Assembly: GCA_009377495.1 (NCBI GenBank)
Contig: WHTZ01000006.1
Location: forward strand, 103,967 to 167,966
Length of the DNA: 64,000 bases
Direction of reading: 5' to 3'
Source: Luteitalea sp.
GTDB lineage: Bacteria; Acidobacteriota; Vicinamibacteria; Vicinamibacterales; Vicinamibacteraceae
Shown piece by piece: positions 29,370 through 37,633 of this stretch. Each line of letters opens with the position of its first letter. Position 1 is the stretch's first letter. The notes below the pieces were generated by a model. The model did not search any database. It was not told where the DNA came from and saw nothing but the letters and a program-made list of their open reading frames with translations. The translations under genes were made by a program, and so were the position numbers.

Positions 29370-29475
29370 TTACTTACGTTTATCTCCACAGCCTGGTTCC
29401 ACGTGCCAATCGCAAAGGGTATCTCACACCTATCTAGAGGTATGTATCACCGTTTCCGATTGGTATGATTAGCCT

Positions 29476-30597
29476 ATGGATCGTCTGCGCACGCCGCCGG
29501 AACTCGTGGGGCAGGCTCCCGCCTTTCTCGACGCGCTCGCCCACGCGTCGACCGCGGCGGGTCTCAACCGACCGCTCCTCATCACAGGCGAGCGCGGCTC
29601 CGGCAAGGAGCTCCTGGCCGAGCGGATCCACTTCCTCTCGCCGCGCTGGGACGGCCCCTTGGTCAAGGTCAACTGCGCGGCGCTGAGTGAAGACCTCCTC
29701 GAAAGCGAGCTCTTCGGCCATGAGGCGGGCGCCTTCACTGGGGCCGCGCGGCGCCATCATGGGCGGTTCGAGCGGGCGGAAGGCGGCACGCTCTTTCTCG
29801 ATGAAATCGCCTCGGCGAGCGTGCGCGTGCAGGAGAAGCTTCTGCGGGTGATCGAATACGGCGAGTACGAACGGGTCGGCGGCGAGGCAACGGTCGCCGC
29901 GGATGTGCGCGTCGTCGCCGCGACGAATGTCGATCTGCCCGCTCGCGCCGCCACCGGGCTCTTCCGCGCCGATCTGCTGGACCGCCTCGCCTTCGACGTC
30001 ATCGTCGCGCCGCCCCTGCGCGCCCGCAAGGAGGACATTCCTCTCCTTGCCGCGCACTTCGCTGCGGCTCTCGCGCAGGAGCTCGTCGAAGACAAGCCCG
30101 ACGTGCTGTTTGAAGGTTATACACCGACCGCGATGGCGACGCTTCACACCTACGACTGGCCCGGCAATGTCCGTGAGCTGAAGAACGCCGCCGAACGCTC
30201 CTTCTATCGCTGGATTGCCGCTGACCGGACCGGACCCATCGACGAGGTCGTCATCGACGCTTTCGATCCGGCGTATCGTCCTGCGGCGACCGTCGACATG
30301 GGTGTCCCGCCGCCGGCAGCAACGCCTGAACCGCCGCCGCCGTTCACGAGCCCGTCAGGCGGCCCCTTTGATCTCCGCGCGCGCCTTGATGAAGTTGAAA
30401 GAGAATGGGTGAGGCGGGCGCTGGCGGCGAACGGCGAGAGCCAAAAGCGCACCGCGGAATACCTTGCGCTCACCTACGACCAGATTCGTGGACTGGTCCG
30501 CAAACATCGCCTTCACCCGCGCCAGCGATCCACACGAGAACCTTTGAGAATCCGAAACTTGACCGAGAACACGACAAGTCGTCGAGGTTCCCATTGA
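29476..30597 (+). CDS. pspF: Sigma-54-dependent activator PspF
   Basis: This 373-aa protein lacks a receiver domain and begins directly with the AAA+ module: LVGQAPAFLDALAHASTAA, Walker A GERGSGKE (38-45), the sigma-54 contact loop GAFTGA (85-90), Walker B GGTLFLDEIA (about 104-113) and the YDWPGNVRELKN motif. A Fis-type HTH is near the C-terminus (SQKRTAEYLALTYDQIRGLV). This is PspF layout, and the psp operon is divergent. No Shine-Dalgarno site is seen; a TATGAT box ends seven bases before the ATG, so the message may be leaderless. The last 25 residues resemble repeat-derived sequence. Confidence 0.92.
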   Translation: MDRLRTPPELVGQAPAFLDALAHASTAAGLNRPLLITGERGSGKELLAERIHFLSPRWDGPLVKVNCAALSEDLLESELFGHEAGAFTGAARRHHGRFERAEGGTLFLDEIASASVRVQEKLLRVIEYGEYERVGGEATVAADVRVVAATNVDLPARAATGLFRADLLDRLAFDVIVAPPLRARKEDIPLLAAHFAAALAQELVEDKPDVLFEGYTPTAMATLHTYDWPGNVRELKNAAERSFYRWIAADRTGPIDEVVIDAFDPAYRPAATVDMGVPPPAATPEPPPPFTSPSGGPFDLRARLDEVEREWVRRALAANGESQKRTAEYLALTYDQIRGLVRKHRLHPRQRSTREPLRIRNLTENTTSRRGSH

Positions 30598-30603
30598 GGA
30601 CTT

Positions 30604-30712
30604 CACTCATACCGCGGGCATTCCCACACCCGTGCAGCGGGCCCAGCACGTCGAGCGTCTTGAGCACCATCAGCGCCAACGTGCCCTGCTGGACATCCAT
30701 CCCTTCTTTCAT
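30604..30712 (-). pseudogene. Remnant of a PadR-family transcriptional regulator
   Basis: The minus strand from 30700 reads MDVQQGTLALMVLKTLDVLG then PLHGCGNARGM, which is the N-terminal winged-helix start of PadR regulators (family pattern QGTLDLLILKTLxLGPLHGYGIARRI). Similarity stops at about 30606, and the frame then runs antisense into the pspF 3' end without further PadR features. A normal PadR has 100-120 residues, so about two-thirds of the gene is missing. In Acidobacteriota such regulators often accompany MacB-type orphan permeases, one of which lies 14 kb away. Confidence 0.65.
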
Positions 30713-30834
30713 AGGACGGCTCTTTTAGGTTTCCAATAGGGATGATGGTACACTGTCTTTTGGAAAGCAACAGGAGCAAGCCGAGTGCACCGTTAGGCGG
30801 ACGACGTCACCCGACTCGAACGCCGTCACCTCCA

Positions 30835-31482
30835 TCAATACTGCGTGAGCACGGGCGACAGCACGGGCCTGAAGTCTGGCAGCACGTCCGATTGCAGTGG
30901 GTCGGTCCACGGAATCGAGACCGTAGTCTCGACGGCGCCCCCTTCAAACTTCACGACATCTGTGCGCTGCTCCCTCTGGCGAACGACCCAACATTCGCGC
31001 ACATCGTACTCCGCGAACCAACGCAGCCGTTCCATGACTTCACTAGGCCGCTGACTGGGTGACAGCACCTCAATGACGAGGTCTGGCGGCACGCATATCC
31101 GATCCGTCACGCTTGGCATGCGCTGCGTCGAGATGAAGAACATGTCGGGCTGCACCACGAGCCGGCGCCTGTGGTCGAGCGTCACGCTCAGCGGAGCAAA
31201 CCAGACATTGCCCAGTCGTCGCTCGCGCACAAACGGCGCGAGCAGCAAGTACAGATCGCCGAGAATCGATTGGTGGTGGAGCGACGGCGCGTTTTCCGCT
31301 ACACGGAGTTGCCCAAACACCAACTCGGCGCCGTAGAGCGGCCTCGGGATGTCATAGAACTCATCGGTTGCCATGTACTCTGGTACAGACACACGCTTCC
31401 CGTTCCGGTCCACGTACTCCACACGTCCCGTTCCGGCGCCTTCCGGATAGGGGTTCTCTCGAGTCATCACGCGCGCTCCCAT
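30835..31482 (-). CDS. Uma2 family (DUF820) putative nuclease-fold protein
   Basis: The 215-aa protein starts at the ATG at 31482 (MGARVMTRENPYPEG), preceded by GAGGAGG. It has the Uma2 pattern: YMATDEFYDIP near the start, HHQSILGDLYLLLAPFV, LSVTLDHRRRLVVQPDMFFI and VPPDLVIEVLSPSQRPSEVMERLRWFAEYDVRECWVV. The PD and EVLSP acidic residues belong to a PD-(D/E)xK-like active site. Functions of this expanded family are unproven. The frame is open 76 codons upstream but without similarity. It may be horizontally acquired, as Uma2 genes are patchy, and stands alone. Confidence 0.87.
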   Translation of the reverse strand: MGARVMTRENPYPEGAGTGRVEYVDRNGKRVSVPEYMATDEFYDIPRPLYGAELVFGQLRVAENAPSLHHQSILGDLYLLLAPFVRERRLGNVWFAPLSVTLDHRRRLVVQPDMFFISTQRMPSVTDRICVPPDLVIEVLSPSQRPSEVMERLRWFAEYDVRECWVVRQREQRTDVVKFEGGAVETTVSIPWTDPLQSDVLPDFRPVLSPVLTQY

Positions 31483-31652
31483 CGATGCCTCCTCTCGGGC
31501 ATCCCTGCCCACGATCCATCTCCCCCGACGACGACGATGCCATCGTCGGCGACGACGACGCAAGGGAAAAATAATGAGGGCGAACGCCTGCCAGAGTGAG
31601 CGCCTCGAAGGGCGCATGTTAAGATCGATTGTTAGCGCGCAAGCGATGTCGG

Positions 31653-33071
31653 ATGGGTAAAACACTTCTGCAGAAAGTCTGGGACGCGCACACGGTCCGC
31701 GTGCTGCCAACGGGGCAGACGCAACTGTTCATTGGGCTGCACCTTGTCCACGAGGTGACCAGTCCGCAAGCCTTCGCAGAGCTGCGCGCTCGCGGCTGGA
31801 AGGTACGATTTCCCGAACGCACGTTTGCCACGGTGGACCACATCGTGCCGACGCGCGATCTCGAGCGACCGTTCGCCGACCAGATGGCCGAGGCCATGCT
31901 CTCGGCGCTCGAGGCCAACTGCCGTGAGTTTGGCGTGCCGCTCTACGGTCTTGGCGACTCCCACCAGGGCATCGTGCATGTGATTGGGCCGGAGCTCGGT
32001 CTCACGCAGCCTGGGATGACCATCGCGTGCGGCGACTCGCACACGTCGACGCATGGCGCGGTTGGGTCGGTCGCATTTGGCATCGGCACGTCACAGGTCC
32101 GCGACCTGCTGGCGTCACAGTGTCTGGCCCTCGAGCCGTTGAAGGTGCGACGGATCAACGTGGAGGGCACTCTTCGGCGCGGCGTTTACGCGAAGGATGT
32201 CATTCTCGAGATCATTCGCCAGCTCGGCGTGAAGGGGGGCGTAGGGTACGCCTACGAGTACGCGGGCTCGACGGTCGCGCGCATGTCGATGGACGAGCGG
32301 ATGACCATCTGCAACATGTCGATCGAGGGTGGCGCGCGCGTGGGTTACGTCAACCCGGACGAGACGACGTTTGCGTTCATCGAGGGACGGCCGTTCGCGC
32401 CAGCGGGCGACGCGTTCGACCGCGCCTGCCAATGGTGGCGGTCGATAGCGTCCGACCCTGACGCCGCGTTCGACGATGAGGTGGAGATTGATGCGAGCCG
32501 ACTCGCGCCGGTGATCACGTGGGGGCTCAACCCCGGGCAGTCGATTCACGTCGACGAGCGCATTCCTGGACCAGACGCATACCAGTCCAACGAGCGTCCG
32601 ATGGTGAGCGAAGCGCTGTCCTTCATGGGCTTCACGGGGGGCCAGGCCATTACGGGCACGAAGATCGATGTCGCATTTCTCGGCTCCTGCACGAACTCGC
32701 GCCTCTCTGATCTCCGCGAAGCTGCGCGTCTCGTTGCGGGACAGAAGGTGGCGCCACATGTCAAGGCGCTGGTCGTGCCCGGCTCGCAGGGCGTGCGGAC
32801 GGCCGCCGAGCAGGAGGGTCTGCACGACGTCTTTCGGCAGGCAGGCTTCGAATGGCGCGGCGCCGGTTGTTCGCTGTGCCTCGGCATGAACCCGGACAAG
32901 CTCACGGGCCGAGAGATCTGCGCCTCCTCATCGAACCGCAATTTCAAAGGACGAATGGGGAGCCCGACTGGCCGCACGCTTCTCATGAGCCCGGCGATGG
33001 TGGCTGCCGCCGCGATTGCCGGTGAAGTGGTGGACGTCCGCAGAGTACTCGACGCCGCGCTGACCGCATGA
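31653..33071 (+). CDS. leuC: 3-isopropylmalate dehydratase large subunit
   Basis: The 472-aa protein starts at the ATG at 31653 ([19 protein letters not shown]) and shows the aconitase-family features of Leu[25 protein letters not shown], the iron-sulfur cysteines in [15 protein letters not shown] and in [13 protein letters not shown], and the closing segment [18 protein letters not shown]. It isomerises 2- to 3-isopropylmalate with LeuD in leucine synthesis. leuD follows after 154 bp that contain two repeat elements. leuA and leuB are 9 kb further on the same strand. Confidence 0.97.
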   Translation: MGKTLLQKVWDAHTVRVLPTGQTQLFIGLHLVHEVTSPQAFAELRARGWKVRFPERTFATVDHIVPTRDLERPFADQMAEAMLSALEANCREFGVPLYGLGDSHQGIVHVIGPELGLTQPGMTIACGDSHTSTHGAVGSVAFGIGTSQVRDLLASQCLALEPLKVRRINVEGTLRRGVYAKDVILEIIRQLGVKGGVGYAYEYAGSTVARMSMDERMTICNMSIEGGARVGYVNPDETTFAFIEGRPFAPAGDAFDRACQWWRSIASDPDAAFDDEVEIDASRLAPVITWGLNPGQSIHVDERIPGPDAYQSNERPMVSEALSFMGFTGGQAITGTKIDVAFLGSCTNSRLSDLREAARLVAGQKVAPHVKALVVPGSQGVRTAAEQEGLHDVFRQAGFEWRGAGCSLCLGMNPDKLTGREICASSSNRNFKGRMGSPTGRTLLMSPAMVAAAAIAGEVVDVRRVLDAALTA

Positions 33072-33077
33072 CTGATT

Positions 33078-33225
33078 GGCGCCCCTAAAGGGGCGCCGTA
33101 CTAACGAAGGTGCTGCGTACCTGCGGTAGGGCGCGGCTTCCGCCTTCGCATAAAGCTTCGGCGGACAAGTCCGCCATAGCCTTGGCGAAGGTGGACCGCC
33201 GTAGCCTTGGCGGAGGCGGTTAGCC
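33078..33225. repeat. Palindrome plus dispersed GC-rich repeat (copy 3) between leuC and leuD
   Basis: A perfect palindrome GGCGCCCCTAAAGGGGCGCC is at 33078-33097. It is followed by the dispersed element with CTTCGGCGGACAAGTCCGCC and TAGCCTTGGCGAAGGTGG at about 33150-33205, also found at 14170-14290 and inverted at 1190-1272. The right edge supplies the sequence GGAGG nine bases before the first ATG of leuD. Confidence 0.68.
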
Positions 33226-33858
33226 ATGCCGGTGAACCGAGACAGCGCAATGACTTCAGAGTCTCCTCGCATTCAGCGCCTGAGTGGCACGATGCTGCCG
33301 CTGCCAGGCAACGACATCGACACCGACCGCATCATTCCCGCGCGGTTCTTGCGCGCCATCACCTTCGAGGGTCTCGAGCGGCACGTGTTCGAGGATGACC
33401 GCGCGTCGGCCCATACGGGGCAACCCCACCCGTTCGACAACCCGGCGTATAGCGGCGCGTCCATCCTCGTCGTGAACCGCAACTTCGGCTGCGGCTCCTC
33501 GCGCGAGCACGCCCCGCAGGCGCTGCGTGGCTGGGGCATTCGCGCGGTGGTCGGGGAGTCGTTCTCGGAGATCTTCTTTGGGAACTCGGTGGCGCTCGGC
33601 ATCCCGTGCGTGACAGTTTCAGCAGAGGATGCTTCAGGGCTGATGGATCTCGCCGAAAGCTCACCGTCAACGTCTGTCGACGTCGATCTCGAGGGTCTCG
33701 CACTGACGGCTGGTGATCGCGTGATCACGCTCACCATGTCGCGCGCCGCGCAGGGCGCACTGCTGTCTGGCGCTTGGGATGCGACCAGCCTCCTGCGCGA
33801 TGACGTCGAGCAAGTGAAGGCGACCGCCGCGCGCCTCCCATACGTCAGCGGTTTCTGA
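33226..33858 (+). CDS. leuD: 3-isopropylmalate dehydratase small subunit
   Basis: This protein of 210 aa (or 202 aa from a second ATG at 33250) has the LeuD swivel-domain motifs LPGNDIDTDRIIPARFL, ILVVNRNFGCGSSREHAPQALRGWGI and SFSEIFFGNSVALGI. With LeuC it forms the isopropylmalate isomerase. I keep the first ATG because GGAGG is nine bases upstream, whereas the second has no Shine-Dalgarno site; the extra eight residues are not conserved in the family. The end GAWDATSLLRDD is typical. Confidence 0.94.
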   Translation: MPVNRDSAMTSESPRIQRLSGTMLPLPGNDIDTDRIIPARFLRAITFEGLERHVFEDDRASAHTGQPHPFDNPAYSGASILVVNRNFGCGSSREHAPQALRGWGIRAVVGESFSEIFFGNSVALGIPCVTVSAEDASGLMDLAESSPSTSVDVDLEGLALTAGDRVITLTMSRAAQGALLSGAWDATSLLRDDVEQVKATAARLPYVSGF

Positions 33859-33881
33859 TCGGGACCACCGCCTTTCCTCAT

Positions 33882-34010
33882 TCACGCTCCGGCGGCGAGC
33901 AGCAGGCGGCGGATGCGGTCGTCCCCTTTTCTTCCGCCACCGTGAGCGCCGTCCAACCGTCCGCGTCCGCCATGCACGTCGGCGCCATGCTCGAGGAGCC
34001 ACCGCCGGCA
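33882..34010 (-). pseudogene. Frameshifted ankyrin-repeat gene remnant
   Basis: On the minus strand one frame reads WLLEHGADV, a second frame continues MADADGWTALTVAEEKG, and the first frame resumes DDRIRRLLLAAGA and stops. Joined, these pieces form one almost complete C-terminal ankyrin repeat, which requires one shift in each direction within about 65 bases. No upstream repeats are recognisable. The rest of the 33859-34152 gap shows no gene. Confidence 0.68.
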
Positions 34011-34152
34011 TAATAGAGGAGTAGGACTAATACCCTGTACTTGTACTGCAGAGCTTTGCCGTGATAGCGTCGGGGCTGGTCTGAGTAGCCGCGCCATTTT
34101 AGGCCTAAGATAGTGTTTTGGAGCAGCGCTTGGTCAAGAAGGAAACCCACAC

Positions 34153-34617
34153 ATGTCGCTCGTCAGCCCGGCTCGGTCCGTCACGCGTATCCTGCTTCTC
34201 GTTCTGATCACGGCGGTCACGTCGGTGGCCCAGACCACGAAGCCCGTTGCCGTCACGGTTTACAAATCCGCCACGTGCGGTTGTTGCGCGAAGTGGAACG
34301 ATCATCTCAGCGCCAACGGCTTCGAGGTGACGTCGAACGACGTGGGCAAGGAGGAGCTCCAGTCCATCAAGGACAAGCACGGCGTCCCAGCCGCGACGCA
34401 CTCTTGCCACACTGCGCTGATTGGTGACTACGTCGTTGAAGGGCACGTGCCCGCGGACGTCATTCGCAAGCTGCTGCAGGAGCGACCGAAAGTGTTGGGC
34501 ATCGCGGTGCCGGGAATGCCGATGGGATCGCCGGGCATGGAGGGTCCGCGCAAGGACGCCTATCAGGTGCTGACCTTCGACGCGCAGGGAGCGACGGAGG
34601 TCTTCGCTTCGCGATAA
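34153..34617 (+). CDS. DUF411 metal-binding protein, secreted
   Basis: This 154-aa protein has a signal peptide (about residues 1-26, ending TSVAQ) and the DUF411 pattern: YKSATCGCCAKW with cysteines 42, 44 and 45, then HGVPAATHSCHTALIG, and GHVPADVIRKLLQERP with GMPMGSPGME at 121-130. Family members are periplasmic and occur near copper-handling genes; the Cys, His and Met residues would bind copper. No copper genes adjoin here. A weak AT-rich leader precedes the start. Confidence 0.9.
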   Translation: MSLVSPARSVTRILLLVLITAVTSVAQTTKPVAVTVYKSATCGCCAKWNDHLSANGFEVTSNDVGKEELQSIKDKHGVPAATHSCHTALIGDYVVEGHVPADVIRKLLQERPKVLGIAVPGMPMGSPGMEGPRKDAYQVLTFDAQGATEVFASR

Positions 34618-34620
34618 GAA

Positions 34621-34784
34621 GGGGTCAGGTGTCAGGGGTCAGTAGGGATCAGGTATTGAGGAATCAGGGCTGCCGGATGGGGTGCACTCGACAGGACAAG
34701 TATGCTCGAAGGAGCTACGACCAGCCCTGTCCCCTGGGCAACTGATCCCTGTGCCCTGAGACCTGACCCCTGACACCTGACCCC
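34621..34784. repeat. GTCAGGTGTCAGG-type element with 21-bp inverted arms
   Basis: The left arm GGGGTCAGGTGTCAGGGGTC plus A (34621-34641) is exactly inverse to the right arm at 34764-34784. Shorter inverse words (CAGTAGGGATCAGG versus CTGATCCCTG) extend the pairing inward. The loop of about 120 bases includes CAGCCCTGTCCCCTGGG. The element occupies nearly all of the 34618-34810 gap between convergent genes and resembles the one at 11475-11590. Confidence 0.75.
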
Positions 34785-34810
34785 TACGTTTGCCCTGACC
34801 CCTGTCCCTG

Positions 34811-36271
34811 TCACCAGACGCCCGGTCCGATCTCCAGAACCCAACGCGCATAGTCGATGGGGTCGAGACCGTTGAATCGCACGCCGAGACGGACACCGCC
34901 GAAGCGCGAGCCCAACGTCAACCAACGGGCCCTGCCCGAGGCCTGCACCCGAAACTTGAAACCCACCTCGCTCACGAACGCGCTCCGTCGCTCCACGTCC
35001 GACCCTCGGGAAGGATTGAAGGCATCGAGCTCGACGCCCAGGCTGACATACGGGTCCATCCACCGTGACGCCGACCGCGTGACCAGCAGCTCGGCGCTGA
35101 AGCCATTGGCCAGGCCGAATCGCGGCACGATCCAGCCCTCGCCGAAGTCGATGCCTCGCAGCGTCACGAAGAAGCCGGCGTTGCCACCGTCGACGCGCGC
35201 GCCGATGCCGGCCAGCAGGCCTGTTGGTGAGCCCAGCTCCAGATCGTGGGGCGCCACCTCGCGGTGCTGGCGGGTCGCATGCCCGGCGCCGAAGCGGTTC
35301 ACCTGCATCAAGCGTGCGAGTGAGGTCGCCTCCGAGGCCGAATCGCAGGCGCGGACGGCTCTCGCCGGGCGCAGCTCGTATTGGCCCAGCGAGGGTTCGC
35401 CCGGGTGGAGGGATCGCTGGCCCTGGGCGACGCAGGTCAGAGGGGCATCCGGTGGGCGAAGCCGGAAGTCAAGCCGCCGCGCCTTCGACAGCTCCGCGCG
35501 ATATCCGCTGCTCAGGAGTCGTCCGGTTGCCATCACGTCTCGGACGCCCCACGCGTCGTTGACGCGTGCGTTGACGTCGTAGCCGGGCGTGTACTGGCCG
35601 TCGGCGTTCCGGTCGGGACAGCTCGCGTGCTTTCCCTCCTCCACGAGCACGGTGAGGGGGAACTTCATGTCCGGCTCCGCTTGAAGGATGTTCGAGTACC
35701 AGTCGAGGCCGTGCGCGAGCCCGGTCACGCGCCTGACACGCACGTCCGAGCAACCGGTCGGATGCCGATCCAGGGAGACCTCGACGTCGATCGCTTCGAG
35801 GTCGTGCTCATGGGGACTGAGCCCTCGATCTTCCGGGTAGTAGAAGAAGTACCGCACGACGAAGCCGCGTGCCTTCCGGGAGAGTTCCGGATCGTCCTCG
35901 ACCGGGAGTGTCACCTCGCGGCCGCCCAACAGATGAACGTCAGTGATTTGGTAGTACACGACGGCGCGATCGCTTGGGCGATCGCACGGATGCGGCGCTG
36001 GAATGGTCGTGCCTTCCTCCCTCAAGAGCGGCTCGTCGGGCGAAAACCACAGAACCGGCGCTAGCATGCGCGCGATTTCTTCGATGCTGGGCGGTGTCAC
36101 GCCCCGCCACACCATGCCCGGAGGCTGACTCTCGTCGGATTGCGACGGGCAGGAACACGTCGCGCCCGCAAGCGGCCGACTGCGGCTCGTCTGAGGCGAT
36201 TGCGCTCTCACCTGCCCCGGCCATGCGAGGATGACGAGGACCACGGTCCATACCCCTAGCGCGATCTTCAT
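34811..36271 (-). CDS. Secreted Vps62/NLP-like protein with C-terminal beta-rich domain
   Basis: The 486-aa protein starts at the ATG at 36271, preceded by GGAG, and has a signal peptide (MKIALGVWTVVLVILAWPGQ with cleavage near VRAQS). An N-terminal region APVLWFSPDEPLL leads to PHEHDLEAIDVEV (154-159 HEHDLE) and VEEGKHASCPDRNADGQY (GKHAS 213-217), a histidine/acidic pattern similar to that of Vps62-like and necrosis-inducing-like proteins. The last 150 residues alternate polar and hydrophobic residues and end in Trp, consistent with outer-membrane beta strands. Function unknown. It follows a GT4 gene by 28 bp; a related protein lies at 39495-40562. Confidence 0.7.
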   Translation of the reverse strand: MKIALGVWTVVLVILAWPGQVRAQSPQTSRSRPLAGATCSCPSQSDESQPPGMVWRGVTPPSIEEIARMLAPVLWFSPDEPLLREEGTTIPAPHPCDRPSDRAVVYYQITDVHLLGGREVTLPVEDDPELSRKARGFVVRYFFYYPEDRGLSPHEHDLEAIDVEVSLDRHPTGCSDVRVRRVTGLAHGLDWYSNILQAEPDMKFPLTVLVEEGKHASCPDRNADGQYTPGYDVNARVNDAWGVRDVMATGRLLSSGYRAELSKARRLDFRLRPPDAPLTCVAQGQRSLHPGEPSLGQYELRPARAVRACDSASEATSLARLMQVNRFGAGHATRQHREVAPHDLELGSPTGLLAGIGARVDGGNAGFFVTLRGIDFGEGWIVPRFGLANGFSAELLVTRSASRWMDPYVSLGVELDAFNPSRGSDVERRSAFVSEVGFKFRVQASGRARWLTLGSRFGGVRLGVRFNGLDPIDYARWVLEIGPGVW

Positions 36272-36299
36272 TAGGGCTCCACCGCTCCGCTGTAAACTG

Positions 36300-37562
36300 T
36301 TAACACCGTACGGGTAACGCATCCGGAGCGTCCCGAGGGACCATCCGGCGAGCGTGCAACGCATCGTACACGCCAAAAATCACGCGCGCCACGTGCGTCC
36401 AGTCGAACCGTGCAGCCGTGGCACGTGCGCACGCAATGCGTTGAGCGCGACGCACGCCTGGCTGGCACGCGGCACCGACCGCTGTCGCAAATGCTTGGCC
36501 GGTTGGCTCAGCGAGCCACGCGTTGCCATCGCTGGCATACGAGAGCAGCCCGCCCGCCGCGGGGGCGACCAGCGGGATGCCGGACGCCATGGCTTCCAGC
36601 GGTGCGATGCCGAACGGCTCGTGCGGGTTCGGATGCACGAAGACGTCACAGCTCGCGTAGAGCTGCGCCAGTGTGTCGCGCGCCGCGACGTGCCCCCACA
36701 TCAGCACACGCCCGGGCGCGCGCCGTGCCGCGTCGTCGCGGAACGCTGCCGCCATTGGGCCATCGCCCGCCACGACGAGCCGCCACGTGCGTCTGGCGTC
36801 GTCAAGCTGCGCCAACATGTCGACGAGCAGCGACAAGTTCTTCTCCACCGACAGACGGCCGGCATACAGCAGCCAGGTGATATTGTCGGCCGTGGTGCCG
36901 CCGATGCGGCGCCTCAGATCCGCGCGCAATGCCTCGCTGCGGCCGTGCGGGCCGAGACCGTCGAGGCTCACGCCCATCGGGATGACGTGCACGTCTCGCC
37001 AGTGCTTGGGCCACATGTTGTCGGCGAGCTCTCGCGCGGTGTACTCCGAATTGGCGAGGTGATAGTCGAACTGCCCCGCGTAAATCCGCCCGATGTACCA
37101 GCGGGCGAATCGCCGACCAAGGGATGCGGGGCTGATGGCAGCGGCGACGTTGTCATCCAACCGCTCACAGCTCAGACCGACCAACGTCGGCCGTGGAATC
37201 GTCTCGCACCAGCCACGGCGCAGCAACCCCGCCAGATAGCAGAGCGAATATTTGTCGCACACCTCGACGAGATCTGGCTTCTCCTCCTCGAGGATGCGGC
37301 GCACGGAGCCGCGCGATTGCAGGAAGGTGTGGGGCAGCATGAGGCGATAGCGCGAGTCGATGAACGGCGATCGTGGCGCTTTGACGTGATAGATGCGACC
37401 GTAGTTGCCCACCGCTTCGACCCGGCTCGCATCGGCTGGCACGACGAGCCGCATGGGCCGCTGCTCCGCGTTGGCTGCCGCCAACATGGCACGGTACATC
37501 GTCCGGATGCCGCCGGACGAGGAGTGATAGGCGTTCGTCAAGTGTAGGGTCTTGATAGGCAT
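36300..37562 (-). CDS. GT4-family glycosyltransferase
   Basis: This 420-aa protein has a GT-B fold: an N-terminal acceptor domain (HLTNAYHSSSGGIRTMYRAM), the link LLYAGRLSVEKNLSLLVDML, and a C-terminal donor-binding domain with HPNPHEPFGIAPLEAMASGIPLVA, where the two glutamates of the EX7E motif contact the nucleotide sugar. The family retains configuration at the anomeric carbon. No transmembrane segment is visible, so it probably acts at the cytoplasmic face. It is in a minus-strand run with a membrane protein and a second GT4 gene, which suggests a glycolipid or envelope glycan. The acceptor is unknown. Confidence 0.88.
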   Translation of the reverse strand: MPIKTLHLTNAYHSSSGGIRTMYRAMLAAANAEQRPMRLVVPADASRVEAVGNYGRIYHVKAPRSPFIDSRYRLMLPHTFLQSRGSVRRILEEEKPDLVEVCDKYSLCYLAGLLRRGWCETIPRPTLVGLSCERLDDNVAAAISPASLGRRFARWYIGRIYAGQFDYHLANSEYTARELADNMWPKHWRDVHVIPMGVSLDGLGPHGRSEALRADLRRRIGGTTADNITWLLYAGRLSVEKNLSLLVDMLAQLDDARRTWRLVVAGDGPMAAAFRDDAARRAPGRVLMWGHVAARDTLAQLYASCDVFVHPNPHEPFGIAPLEAMASGIPLVAPAAGGLLSYASDGNAWLAEPTGQAFATAVGAACQPGVRRAQRIACARATAARFDWTHVARVIFGVYDALHARRMVPRDAPDALPVRC

Positions 37563-37613
37563 GAATGCTTGTCTAGTGAAAACGTTGACAGTTTCATGAA
37601 AACGATGCGGTAG

Positions 37614-37633
37614 GGCGCGGCTTTAGCCGCGCC
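37614..37633. repeat. Palindrome GGCGCGGC/GCCGCGCC at the end of the small membrane-protein gene
   Basis: GGCGCGGCTTTAGCCGCGCC is a perfect inverted repeat with a TTTA centre that overlaps the stop codon region of the gene at 37623-38264. A variant with TGAA in the centre is at 41586-41605. It is short enough to act as a terminator hairpin, but no U-run follows on the minus strand, and its recurrence suggests a dispersed repeat. Confidence 0.6.

Noticed and set aside
29391..29408. Alternative sigma-54 element beginning TTGGCACG on the minus strand
   Set aside because: The -24 half is excellent, but the next GC lies 13 instead of 10 bases after GG, so the spacing rules it out. The element at 29323-29340 has correct spacing.
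29396..29409. Possible second parS (GGTTCCACGTGCCA)
   Set aside because: Only the left half and centre match; the right half breaks the palindrome, so it does not meet the parS consensus.
36354..37547. 397-codon plus-strand frame opposite the first GT4 gene
   Set aside because: The minus-strand frame has a full glycosyltransferase pattern; the opposite frame has none.
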